Part shown: positions 32,396 to 42,065 of the stretch, piece after piece
Position numbering within the stretch: the first letter of the stretch is position 1
How the letters are laid out: each line of letters begins with the position of its first letter
Source: Hippasteria phrygiana
Taxonomy: Eukaryota > Echinodermata > Asteroidea > Valvatida > Goniasteridae
Length of the DNA: 64,000 nucleotides
Assembly: GCA_037893225.1 (NCBI GenBank)
Contig: JAZGUH010000145.1
Coordinates: forward strand, 744,001-808,000
Reading direction: 5' to 3'
Position numbers and translations under genes: made by a program
Notes under the pieces: model-generated
Database searches by the model: none
What the model was told of the DNA's origin: nothing
What the model saw: only the letters and a program-made list of their open reading frames with translations

Positions 32396-33430
32396 ATTGG
32401 CTGATTTTTTACGAGGGTACTTGGCTCCGCAATTCCACTATCTCATTCACGGTTTTACCTTCGGTTTTTCAATCCGACACATGGGGTCACCTAACGCAAA
32501 GGAATCTCCCAACCTTAAAACGGCAATCGATATGCCTGATATGGTTTCAATCAAAATTATGGCAGAATTATCCAAGAACAGACTACTCGGACCGCTTGAA
32601 AGGCCGCCGTGGGATACGTATGTTATTTCGCCAATCGGGTTATGCCCCAAGAAGACACCGGGTGAATACCGACTTATCCACCATTTATCTTACCCTAAAG
32701 GTTTTTCTGTAAACTCCGGTATCCCACGGGAGCTTTCGACGGTACAGTACTCGAGCATTAATCAGGCAGTGTCTTGTGTCAAAGAGATAGGGCCGGGATG
32801 TTTTATGGCAAAAACGGATATTGAATCTGCATTCAGGATAATTCCAATTGATCCTAATGACATTCCCCCCCTGGGTTTTAGGTGGCACGATCAATATTAT
32901 TTTGACCGTTGTTTACCCATGGGCTGCTCCTCCTCGTGTGCGATTTTCGAGGAGTTCAGCTCGTCCTTGGAATGGGCGGCATTAGACAAGCTATCAATCC
33001 GTCACATGGTTCATGTTTTGGACGACTTTCTTTTTATCAATGACACGGCGGCGGCTTGTGAGGCTGATCTGCGATCCTTTCTGCGTATGTGTGACTATAT
33101 TCACATTCCAATTGCACAGAAGAAGACATTCTGGCCAAGTACCTGCATGACATTTTTAGGCATTGAGCTTGATTCAGTCCAGATGACGGCTCGGTTACCT
33201 CGTGATAAAATTCAGAAGGCGCTTAACATTTTAGACAATTATTTGGGAAGGCGCTCCGCCACTCTGAAAGAAATGCAATCTTTAATTGGAGTGTTAAATT
33301 TTAATTGCACGGTGGTACCTGGTAGAGCATTCTTGAGGAGATTAATTGATCTTACTAAGGGTGTTATTCGGGACAATCACCATATTAGACTGAATAAGGA
33401 TTCGAAAGATGATATGCGTGTTTGGCACTC
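32360..33430 (+). CDS. Ngaro-like reverse transcriptase
   Basis: The open frame extends from 32076, but homologous sequence begins near 32360 (PTPVIPSRLADFLRGYLAP), overlapping the gag end. RT blocks include NRLLGPLERPPWDTYVISP, YRLIHHLSYPKGFSVN, the first Asp in MAKTDIESAFRIIPI, DRCLPMGCSSSCAIF, the catalytic MVHVLDDFLFI and the thumb LGIELDSVQMTARLP. The LDD box is intact. A run of eight T at about 33431-33438 shifts the frame into RNase H. Confidence 0.9.
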
Positions 33431-33952
33431 TTTTTTTTACGTCACTATAATGGGAAATCATTTTTCTTGCACGATTGGGCTTCATCTGACGGTTTACAAC
33501 TGTTTACCGATGCCGCTGGATCGCTGGGTTATGGTGGTATACTTGGTGATGATTGGTTCTTTGCGGCGTGGCCTCAGCAAATACTCGAGGCTAACCTTAA
33601 TATTTTTATCTTAGAACTTTATCCGATTGTGGTAGCTATGATAATGTGGGGCGAGGAACTTGCCGACAAACGCATTTGTATCAATTGTGACAATGAGGCG
33701 GTGGTGTCGATTATTAACAGCCAAACCAGTAAAAATCGCCAAGTCATGGTGCTTCTAAGAGAACTTGTTCTCACGTGCCTTAACAATAACATACTAATTC
33801 GGGCCTGTCATATACCTGGCCATCACAATACTATGGCCGATAAATTGTCTCGTTTACAGGTCACCCATTTCCAGGCAATATGTCCAAATGCCCAAGTGGA
33901 GCCTTGTCGAGTTCCAGTACGGCTACTACCGGAAATGTTGATTCCAACCTAA
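33422..33952 (+). CDS. Ngaro-like RNase H
   Basis: It carries the RNase H signature GLQLFTDAAGSLGYGGIL, the Glu motif IFILELYPIVVAMIMW, the Asp in ICINCDNEAVVSIIN, and the CHIPGHHNTMADKLSRL motif typical of YR-retrotransposon RNase H. Its frame differs from the RT frame by the T-run slip. The same homopolymer could be a programmed slippage site or an error. The end overlaps the recombinase frame by 73 bp. Confidence 0.88.
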   Translation: MALFFLRHYNGKSFFLHDWASSDGLQLFTDAAGSLGYGGILGDDWFFAAWPQQILEANLNIFILELYPIVVAMIMWGEELADKRICINCDNEAVVSIINSQTSKNRQVMVLLRELVLTCLNNNILIRACHIPGHHNTMADKLSRLQVTHFQAICPNAQVEPCRVPVRLLPEMLIPT

Positions 33953-34848
33953 AACATTTGTTGCATGTATCGCTCGCAAAATCTACTCGTCAGATATCAG
34001 AGAGCCTGGTCCATGTTGTCACAATTTTATCGAACTTTGAGTATTTCTTTGACTCTACTATCTCTGACTTACAGATAGCGAGGTTTATTTCCTATTTGAA
34101 TACACTTGGAATGGCAAGCGCCACGACTGTTACATATATTTCTGCTATCAGCTACGTACACAAATTGTTACGGGTCAGTAACTCGACGCAATCGTTCTTG
34201 GTCCAAAAAGTTTTGGCTGGCGCTCAAAAATTATCACCCAAGGGTGACAAACGTTTGCCGATTACCTTGCCTATGTTATTGCAATTAATACGAGCGTTAG
34301 AACACACTACTAGTAACCACTACGAACAAACTTTGCTCAAAGCCATGTTCACAAGTTCATTTTTCGGATTTCTCAGGATAAGTGAGATTACCTCGGATGC
34401 TGCTCATTCGAGTCTGATTAGTTACCACCAGGTTCATGTGACTACTAAGCGCGCAGTAATAGTGCTCTATGAGTTTAAGCACAACAGTTCTGGCAGACGT
34501 TTTGAGGTGATAATGGATAGTAAGGATTGCAGAAATGTATGCCCTGTCGCGGCGTTGTCTGACTATATTAGTTGTAGAGGGAAATCTGAGGGATCATTAT
34601 TCCAGTTTTTTAATGGCAAACCTGTCCCTCGTACTTACTACTGCCGGCAGTTACGCCGTTGCCTTGAATTCGCAGGTTTGAACACTTCCCTGTATACGTC
34701 ACATAGTTTCCGAATCGGTGCAGCCTCATACGCTGCTTCTCTGGGTGCGTCAGACGCGGCAATTCGGGTCTTAGGTCGCTGGTCTTCAGATGCATTTAAA
34801 TCTTATATCCGACAACACCCAGTTCTGCCCCAGTTTGTGAATGGTTAA
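33880..34848 (+). CDS. Ngaro-like tyrosine recombinase
   Basis: A 322-residue tyrosine recombinase with an N-terminal core-binding-like region (VVTILSNFEYFFDSTIS, YLNTLGMASATTVTYISA). The catalytic domain shows Arg in FFGFLRISEITS, H-x-x-R in TSHSFRIGAASYAAS, Trp in VLGRWSSDAFKSY and the Tyr nucleophile in that last stretch. All catalytic residues are present and the frame is intact to 34848, so this domain could be functional. It would integrate the element without target duplication. Confidence 0.9.
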   Translation: MSKCPSGALSSSSTATTGNVDSNLKHLLHVSLAKSTRQISESLVHVVTILSNFEYFFDSTISDLQIARFISYLNTLGMASATTVTYISAISYVHKLLRVSNSTQSFLVQKVLAGAQKLSPKGDKRLPITLPMLLQLIRALEHTTSNHYEQTLLKAMFTSSFFGFLRISEITSDAAHSSLISYHQVHVTTKRAVIVLYEFKHNSSGRRFEVIMDSKDCRNVCPVAALSDYISCRGKSEGSLFQFFNGKPVPRTYYCRQLRRCLEFAGLNTSLYTSHSFRIGAASYAASLGASDAAIRVLGRWSSDAFKSYIRQHPVLPQFVNG

Positions 34849-34865
34849 ATTTTGTCCGGGGTTTT

Positions 34866-34900
34866 GCCAACAAGATGTTGCCGGGCAACAAGATGTTGCC
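34866..34900 (+). repeat. Tandem double hairpin GGCAACA-AGA-TGTTGCC
   Basis: Two adjacent hairpins with the same three-base loop lie 18 bp after the recombinase stop. The second has a perfect 7-bp stem and the first a slightly shorter one. It could mark transcript ends or a terminal structure of the element. Confidence 0.7.
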
Positions 34901-35041
34901 GTTTGGGGATTTGCCTTATTTTTATATGTTCTAAAAATTAAAATTTAACATTCCCATAAACTGAACTCATTGATATTTTGGAAATTGACTAGAATTGTAT
35001 GTGATTTATGTAAAATAGGTAAACGGATATTTCGGGAGTGT

Positions 35042-35116
35042 GGGATTAGCAAGCAGGGGCTACTGATCCCATACTTCCGATATCAGGGAACAGCAAGCAG
35101 GTGCTACTGTTCCCTG
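35042..35116 (+). repeat. Pair of hairpins sharing the AGCAAGCAGG loop
   Basis: Hairpin one spans 35042-35070 (GGGAT/ATCCC ends). Hairpin two spans 35084-35116 (CAGGGAACA/TGTTCCCTG, a 9-bp perfect stem). Both enclose nearly identical loops, AGCAAGCAGGGGCTACTG and AGCAAGCAGGTGCTACTG, so the structure was duplicated while stems changed. Confidence 0.75.
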
Positions 35117-35865
35117 ATTTGTTATAAAGAATCAATTCTGTACTTTCAGTGTGTTCAGATTTCTGTTAATAAATTTGCCACGAATGTGGCCTGATCTGCC
35201 CAAAGATGTGTCTCCCGCTTTTCATATAAATATAATTATAGTTTTGGCGGACAACTAATAATGGGCGAATCCCACCCCTTAAAAAGGATTAGTTAAACGT
35301 AATGCATTTGGCAATTTTTTTATCTAAATCCAAGAACTATAGGTTCCGGTATAAGTTGATCCATTTTAGCATCACCATTGCAATATCTGGTTGTTGATAA
35401 TAAAAGAAATATACGAATTATGGTGATGGCCTTGTTCAAACCACATGCCTAACAATATACACGCCTTTACGGGGTCCGCTCGATTGTCCGAAGGTTTATT
35501 GATCCAAAGGTTCGATATTCCGAACGTACAAATTCCCCATATGAGGGGGTTCGATAGTCCGAAAATGAAATAAGGTTCGTTAACGGAACATTTGATGCAA
35601 TAGTCCAAAGGTTCATTAGTCCGAACGGCCTACAATCCGAAGGTTCATTTATCCGAAGGTTCAGTAATCCGAAGGTTCAGTAATTCGAACTTAGAATAAG
35701 GTTAATTAGTCCGAAGGTTCAAAAGTCAGAAACTAAAATAAGGTTCAATAGTCCGAAGGTTCATAAAGGCACACAAAGTTCGATAGTCAGAATTGACAAT
35801 AAGGTCCGATAGTCCGGACTATCGAACCCTATCGTCTATTCCGAATATCGAACCTTCGGATTATT

Positions 35866-37483
35866 AGCTGCTCCGGCGCGAAGCGCTGCGGAGCAGCTAT
35901 TGTTTTCGTTAAGATTCTTTTTTTCTTTTTCTTTTTCTTTTTTTTCTTCTGCCATTTTTGCCATAGGTTTTGTACACAACTCCCTTTCCCACCTAATTTC
36001 ATACTGTTAAAGCTCGTGTTGTCCGCTCGAGTTGTCACAACAAAGGCCATATAGCGTAGATGGTCCTAAAGCAATGACGTCATGATGACGTCAGTAGTTT
36101 TCAAATTGTGGCCTCATGAATATTTAATTTTCCACGCTTGCAAGCTCAATATCTGAAAAACCAATCGAGATGTGAAGTGTATATCTATTGCAAAGTATTA
36201 GCTGGGCGGCAAAAGTGTTTCTGCTTGAGTAGAATGTTCGTGACGTCATCATGACGTCATCTGGAGGCCATTAACTTAAAGAACAATTCTGCGTGTTTAG
36301 CAACCTCCTATGACAGCAAGCATAAGACAAGTCATACATTGTATTTTGGTCGACCTTACTGCAAGCGGAAATGATCGTGGCGCATTCCAGTGTGAAATAA
36401 GGCCCATTTCAAAATTTAGCGAAAAGCAATAAGATAACATAAGAATTCTGGGAAGGCAGTAACCGTGGGTATTTTGTAGCGCGTTGTGAATTTATGTGCA
36501 GACTGATTTAGACTCGTTATCGGTCCTTCCTTTGTCCTTCGGACTTCTAATACAGGATTAGGATATAACGTATGGTGCGGGAAGTAGTCTAATTCATCCC
36601 GCACGTTAGGGCATATCTACCAATGTGTTGAGGGCAGCAGACAACCTTAGCGGTTGCACAATTTGCACGAATGAGGTGGAATTTGGGGACTGTGCGAAAG
36701 TGTCTGAGCTGGAAATGTGTAAAGCGCCCTCTCGTGACTATGATTTCAGACAATTCCAACGTGATTAATGGTGCATTTTTTCAGGCCTACATCTACAGAA
36801 TTACAGGTCCGATTGGGCTGAATTTCGGTATGTGCTAAGACCATGATGTGTGATAGATGCAAACTAAACTGACGAAATGATGACGTCATCACGTGATATA
36901 TGACGTCACATTAAAGGTGCATTTTTCTAAGGCCTAAATCTTTAGAACTACAGGTCCGATTGGGTTAAATCTCGGGATCTGCCCAGACCATCATGTGTTA
37001 CACAGGAAAATTTTCTAAGGCCTAAATCTTTAGAACTACAGGTCCGATTGGGTTAAATTTCGGGATCTGCCCAGACCATCATGTGTTACACAGGAAAATT
37101 AAACTTACGTAATGACATCAGCGCGTGCCATATGACGTCACATTAAAGGTGCAATTTTCTAAGGCCTACATCTTTAGAACTACATGTCCGATTAAGCTGA
37201 ATCTGGGTATGTGCTCAGACCATCATGTGTGATAGATGGAAATTGAACTGACGAAATGATGACGTCATCACGTGTCATATGACGTCACATTAAACTCGGA
37301 TTTTTCTAAGGCCTAAATCTACAGACATACAGCTCCGATTAGGTTAAATATCGGGATGTGGCCACACTTTCACCTGAGCTATATTTACTTGTATGTGTGC
37401 TAGTATATATAGATTTATACGATGCACATCATAAACACCCTTGAGGAGCAGCTTTTTTCGTCATATTGACGAAAAACCTCTAG
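35866..37483. mobile_element. Helitron-like non-autonomous candidate
   Basis: It begins with a hairpin whose 10-bp stem AGCTGCTCCG/CGGAGCAGCT has a GCGCGAAGCGCTG loop. Near the other end GGAGCAGCT recurs at 37445-37453, followed by a hairpin TTTTTCGTC-ATATT-GACGAAAAA and then CCTCTAG before T. A 3' hairpin just before CTAG|T is the Helitron signature, but the 5' end does not start with a clear TC, so this is tentative. Confidence 0.4.
36771..37345 (+). repeat. Tandem repeat of 100-145 bp units with TGACGTCA palindromes
   Basis: About five imperfect units, each containing TTTCTAAGGCCTAAATCT, ACAGGTCCGATTGGGTTAAA and a TGACGTCAT/CACGTGTCATATGACG block. Units begin near 36771, 36912, 37013, 37147 and 37291. 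Related TGACGTCATCATGACGTCA palindromes also occur at 36074-36092 and 36241-36259. TGACGTCA is the consensus CRE/ATF site. Confidence 0.8.
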
Positions 37484-37628
37484 TTTAACCTTATTCTCTT
37501 TTCGGACTATTGGGCCCTTAGGACTATCGAACCTTCGGACCATTACGAACCTTCGGATTAATAACCCTTCGGACTAAAGAACCTTCGGACAATCGGGCTG
37601 TCACCGTCCCCTCCCCCCCCCCCCCCCC

Positions 37629-37783
37629 AAGGGCGGATCCAGAACACAATTTTGGGAGGGGCCAACACATTTTTTGCTGAGTTTTGTGGGTGGGTGTACG
37701 CAGTGGCTGCCTTTTTGCGACGTCAGTTTTTTTTTTGGGGGGGGGGGCATGGGCCCCCTTTGGCCCCCCCTGGATCCGCCCTT
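37629..37783. mobile_element. Small MITE with AAGGGCGGATCCAG ends
   Basis: AAGGGCGGATCCAG (37629-37642) is perfectly mirrored at 37770-37783. The 155-bp element sits between long C-runs and contains a G-run of about 10, so its target duplication cannot be judged. Confidence 0.75.
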
Positions 37784-37933
37784 CCATCCCCCCCCCCCCC
37801 CCCCCACCCACCAACCTTGACGAGAAATGGAAACCGCTCATAACATGTAGTTTTATTGTAACTTTGTTTTACGCCGTTTATGTAAACCCGTGCACACGGC
37901 AACTTTGTTTTAACATTTATAAACCTTTACAGT

Positions 37934-38092
37934 CAGTGGCGTATCCAGCGGAAGGGGGGGGGGGGGAGGACTTGCCCCCCTGGCGGCATTTGAAGCGTCA
38001 TAAAAAAATTTACAAATAGTGTTTTAAAACGATTTTAAGACGGTTCAGACGTTGTTTGCCCTTCCTGGCACAAAAAAATGGATACGCTACTG
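37934..38092 (+). mobile_element. hAT MITE (CAGTGGCGTATCCAG family), copy A
   Basis: It starts CAGTGGCGTATCCAG and ends GGATACGCTACTG. The flanks TTTACAGT on both sides are a perfect 8-bp target duplication. A G-run follows the left end, as in the other copies. Confidence 0.88.
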
Positions 38093-38450
38093 TTTACAGT
38101 GAGTTACACTTTTTCACCGTTGGTGGCGCCATTTAACCACTTTGTTTTGTTCTTACGCCATCTCGCGTTAACGAATCAAATATTAGAGTGCGCCCCCTTG
38201 CGCTTCATTTCGGTTATGTGCTATTTTTAACCTCCATCCGTTTGTTATGGCTGTTCTGAGAATTGGCTTTTGGAAACTACACCCCCTGGAACACGCACGC
38301 ATGTCCAGCGTCTGCGTACTGAAATACACATACGTGTACATGTATACTTATAAACAAGTAGCACACATCGTGGCACTCAGTTCTCTAAGAGTAAGATTAT
38401 TAGAAAAAACGTTCAAATTTCATCTGTTTATTTCATAAAATTTCATTCAC

Positions 38451-38843
38451 ATGTACACAAGTGCCATGGAATATTTGTCTGAAAGTTGTATGGAATTGGA
38501 GGTTGGCGATATAGAAGTAGAACCTTACGCTGGAGAACCTATGACATGTACATTCCGAAACTCTTGCCAGAGAGGACGACTCGGCACACGGGGCGCTTGT
38601 CCATGTAAATGTGCACAGCAAAACTGCAACGTGTCTTGTCGTTGTGTGACAGTTCGCACTAAATTTTGTACACAAAATCCCACAGGCGGGGTATCCGTAA
38701 AAGGGTCTATGTATTATGTGTACATTCATTTGGATGTATCTTGTTTGTATCTTGCTTGTAAACTTAGGTCGATAAAAAGCTTCAGGCTTATTTTGACCCG
38801 TCACTTCAATAACAAAATTATCATGCTACTAAAAGAGGGGTAG
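38451..38843 (+). CDS. Hypothetical cysteine-rich exon
   Basis: The open frame has a biased, non-random stretch: MEYLSESCMELEVGDIEVEP, then GTRGACPCKCAQQNCNVSC and RCVTVRTKFCTQNP. The closely spaced C-x-C pairs recall cysteine-rich CXC/TCR-like zinc modules found in some transposon-linked invertebrate proteins. This is a resemblance only. Sequence after residue 85 looks like non-coding read-through, so the real exon probably ends near 38685-38690 (ACAGGCGG, no clear GT donor). The gene could relate to the exon at 41488, but no link is shown. Confidence 0.3.
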   Translation: MYTSAMEYLSESCMELEVGDIEVEPYAGEPMTCTFRNSCQRGRLGTRGACPCKCAQQNCNVSCRCVTVRTKFCTQNPTGGVSVKGSMYYVYIHLDVSCLYLACKLRSIKSFRLILTRHFNNKIIMLLKEG

Positions 38844-39126
38844 TGGCTGCAGATAGTTCTTTAGCAGCGAAAAAAGAAATTAAATCTAGAACTTAGAAGT
38901 ACATTTTTTTTTTAACGGTTGATAGATGGAGCTGAAACAACTTCACTTGGTCGCTATTCCAATGGCACTTGTCAACAACTCGCTGTGTGAAACAATATTT
39001 CCGCACATCAAGTCAACATGTAATGTATAGTCAACATGTACAGTACATACATTACATGTAGGCCTACATTGTACAGTACATCCGATCCATGTACTCGGTA
39101 TGTGAATTGTTCATGTCATCAAAAGG

Positions 39127-40461
39127 GGGTCACCCCTATGTGTCCCGGGTTCTATGTGTCCCGGGTTCTATGTGTCCCGGGTTCTATGTGTCCCGGGTTC
39201 TATGTGTCCCGGGTTCTATGTGTCCCGGGTTCTATGTGTCCCGGGTTCTATGTGTCCCGGGTTCTATGTGTCCCGGGTTCTATGTGTCCCGGGTTCTATG
39301 TGTCCCATGTTTTTTTTAGCCACCCTCACAAGTATTCTCCACTTCCGTGTCACTTATTTACCGGGAAAAAAACATACTACGGTGGCCTGTAGGTGACATT
39401 TAGATGTTTTAAGCAATTCGAGATATCTTGGTCTCCGGCGGGTGGTAAGGTAGACGCAATCGAGATATCTCGGGACACGTCCTGAAAGAGTTAATTGGGT
39501 ATTTTCGGACAGCTGAATTGAAAACTCTCCAAAAAGTCTACTTCTAAATCCTTCAGATTTTTAGATAGCGGATTAGTCCGGACAAAATGATAGGGGCCTA
39601 CTGGTTGATGGCTCAAGGTACGTCAAGGTACCCCTGTGCTGTGGTTTTTCATGTTTCTCCCTCGTGGCATGTAGCGCCGGGCGGTTATGTACGATTCCAC
39701 GGGCCCATTCCACGTAAGGGAAAACAAATGAATACTTTGAAAATGCTTATAATCGCTTCTTTAAAAATCATAGTCCTCAGCCTTGATCTTGTTAGTAAAT
39801 TTGATTGAAAAAAAAGATTTGTTAAAGTAGTTATACTCATCTCTAATTTCTACAGAAAAATAAAATCATATGGAGTGTTCTATATAATTCTGTTTCTATA
39901 GAAATTAGGGGCATTATATTGTGGGTTACTTTAAATATGTACATACTTTCTACAAACAAATTAATGTGTCTAAAATTTCTATAGAAACATAGAATTCTAT
40001 AGAAGACTGACAGGAATTTGTTTAATCAGTGTTCTATAGAAATCTATAGATTTTTTTTAAAATCTCTATAGACAGTCTTTCTTATTGGAGTATTCTATAC
40101 AATTCTATGTTTCTATAGAAATTAGAGATATATTGTGGGTTACTATATAAATGTACATACTTTCAACAAACAAATTAATATGTCTAATTTCTATAGAAAC
40201 AATTCTATAGAACACTGACTGGAAGATTTGTTCTATAGAAATCTATATAATTTTAAAAAATCTCTATAGACAGCCTTAAATATTCTATAGAAAACCATTG
40301 CCTCTATAGAACCGTATAGAGCTCTATAAAACACTCTATAGAATTCTATAGAACTTTTTTGTAAGGGCGGGACACATAGAACCCGGGACACATAGAACCC
40401 GGGACGCATAGAACCCGGGACGCATAGGACCCGGGACGCATAGAACCTGGGACACATAGGA
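39127..40461. mobile_element. Insertion ending in inverted 16-bp minisatellites
   Basis: The left end has about 10-11 direct copies of TGTGTCCCGGGTTCTA (39136-39306). The right end has 6 copies in inverse orientation, AACCCGGGACACATAG and variants (40371-40461). The outer boundary reads CCTATGTGTCCCGGG on the left and its mirror on the right. The left arm of the long inverted repeat supplies a near-empty site, with TAATAAGC where the insert lies. No ORF encodes a recognisable transposase. Confidence 0.75.
39840..40360. repeat. TTCTATAGAA palindrome-rich tandem duplication
   Basis: Many copies of the 10-bp palindrome TTCTATAGAA or close variants lie in two tandem units with a period of about 214 bp (from 39873 and 40087), each containing TATTGTGGGTTACT. 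It fills the interior of the minisatellite-ended insertion. Confidence 0.75.
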
Positions 40462-41305
40462 GTGAATAATTCGTGCAAAACAGGTGAAAATTGGGGTTGT
40501 TTGAATATTTGTCGGGGTGTTTATTTCTTTGTTTCTTCGGTAGTCATCTTTATCATAGTGATGTGGGGATCTGTGCGCCAGTGGCGTAAACACGGGAAAG
40601 GAGTTCAGGGGCCCGCCGATTTGTATTTCTTTTTTGTTTCGTAAATTTAAAAAGGGGAAATTGTACACAAAGTGATGTTTCAAATTTCAAGCGGTGTTTG
40701 GGGCGGGGGTATCCCCCGTTGAGAAAAGTTCAAGATGCAGTACTTCGTTGACAAATTCAATAATCATCCCCACTTTTTGACACGGATTTACTCGCCACTG
40801 GTGAAATCTCATTTCATTGGCGTATATTATTTATTGGTAATAACTGTTATTATTGTGTTTATTATTTGATAGTGTTGAAATAACTCTTATGATGTAACTT
40901 TCCATAAAGTCCTGCCGTCAAATGTAACACAAGGTCGTGGACTCAATATCGCCATCAGTATAGCTGTTTTACTTTGATTTGCTCATCATTGCACGCACAT
41001 CCGATTTTAGTCAAAATTTATTTCGATACATAGGCCTACAACTTTATTTTTGTATAGGAAGGGGCTGGTGCATTATGTATTTTACAATTATAAATACATA
41101 TTTACTTATTTACGTATTTTCGTTTGGTTCTGTCATGGTACATTTTGGCGTTTGGCCGGCGGGTGGGGTGTCACGGACTATGTTCGACTGTAGGCCTATC
41201 GTATATTTTTGGTGGCACAAACACGTACAAAATACTTGTACATGCAGTATGTATCATAACTACAGGATCATGCATGCAGCAGTCATTGCAATTGTAATCT
41301 GATCT

Positions 41306-41375
41306 GGCGCGCGCCCTGTGGGTCAGCGCGCGCGCGCCCTGTAGGTCAGCGCGCGCGCGCCCTGTAGGTCAGCGC
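41306..41375. repeat. Alternating CG array, right-arm copy
   Basis: Inverse counterpart of 27385-27477 with units of GCGCGCGCCCTGTAGGTCA. Copy number differs between the two arms. Confidence 0.7.
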
Positions 41376-41487
41376 GCGGTCGTGTGGTATTATTTGCAGT
41401 TACTGGGTTCATCTGCGTTCATCAGTTCGGGATTCAGTGTACAGCCGCAAGCCTGCTATGATCGTGACGACACAGCCCCTTTAATAG

Positions 41488-41645
41488 CAGCGTTCCAAAT
41501 TCTGCAAGAATTCATATCGAATGATTCTGAAGTTTCGCCAGTGATATGTGGGATCATTGGGAACCTTGTTGAAAAGCTGACTCAGTTGGCAATTAAGGTT
41601 GAGACGTGTGGAACCTGTGGCAGTGGCATACCGCATTACATTTGA
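41488..41645 (+). CDS. Hypothetical terminal exon
   Basis: Directly after the repeat arm, a TTTAATAG acceptor-like site precedes an open segment encoding AAFQILQEFISNDSEVSPVI, then CGIIGNLVEKLTQLAIKVE and a C-terminal ETCGTCGSGIPHYI before TGA. Composition looks like real protein (amphipathic helices then a CxxC), but I do not recognise it. The acceptor could instead be the GCAG three bases later. No upstream exon is assigned. Confidence 0.35.
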
Positions 41646-42065
41646 AATATTTGTAAAACATTGGTATTATAGGCCTAAACTTCTTACCCGATAAAAACCT
41701 CCTGTGCAATGTTGTCTGTTGTTGTCACGGAAAGTTTTAGCCCCGACTGAAGCGTGACGTTTATAGTTGTCAGCCATTTTGAAAACATTAGCGAACGTCT
41801 CTCAAGGTCGTTCGCCTTATGTTGCTAACGTTCGCCAACATTGATAGCGCACAATCCGTTCCGCTCGCTTTTGTTGGCAAATGTTGGCGAACGTTGGCAA
41901 TGTTCCTGTGAATGGAACGCACCCCCAGTACCAATCCATCTGAAATGTTGTCATCTACGAGAAAGTTGTATCTGAGGACCTCCAAAAATGATGTGGCTTT
42001 TTCAATTACAACAATCAAAATAAGCACACGGGAATATGAATAAAATCACTGTTTAACAGTAATTT

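Larger units (their letters stand above)
29335..35225 (+). mobile_element. Ngaro-like tyrosine-recombinase retrotransposon
   Basis: In order: an SGNH hydrolase ORF, an array of 20-bp motifs, a gag-like ORF with a Cys/His cluster, RT, RNase H and a tyrosine recombinase. There is no integrase, protease or LTR. Lack of a methyltransferase-like region and of DIRS-style inverted repeats favours Ngaro over DIRS-1. Limits are approximate: coding begins after 29335, and structured 3' sequence runs to about 35120-35225. Split direct repeats expected at Ngaro ends were not found by eye. One frameshift at a T-run separates RT and RNase H. Confidence 0.82.
35481..37595. mobile_element. Element bounded by arrays of TCCGAAGGTTC units
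   Basis: The left end CGATTGTCCGAAGGTT (35481-35496) is exactly mirrored at 37580-37595. Inside each end the same 11-16 bp unit (TCCGAAGGTTCAATAG and variants) repeats: about 18 times on the left to 35865 and about 6 times, inverted, on the right from 37500. Its interior is occupied by another element (35866-37483). The superfamily is unknown and no transposase is present. Confidence 0.7.
39040..41485 (-). repeat. Long inverted repeat, right arm (with 1.3-kb insertion)
   Basis: Reverse complement of 27285-28390. It is continuous with the left arm except for 39127-40461, which is absent there. Outermost matching sequence is ACACAGCCCCTTT near 41471-41483. Confidence 0.85.

Noticed and set aside
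39036..39396. ORFs with repeated CVPGSM or VSRVL units
   Set aside because: Translation of the 16-bp minisatellite in rotating frames, not protein coding.
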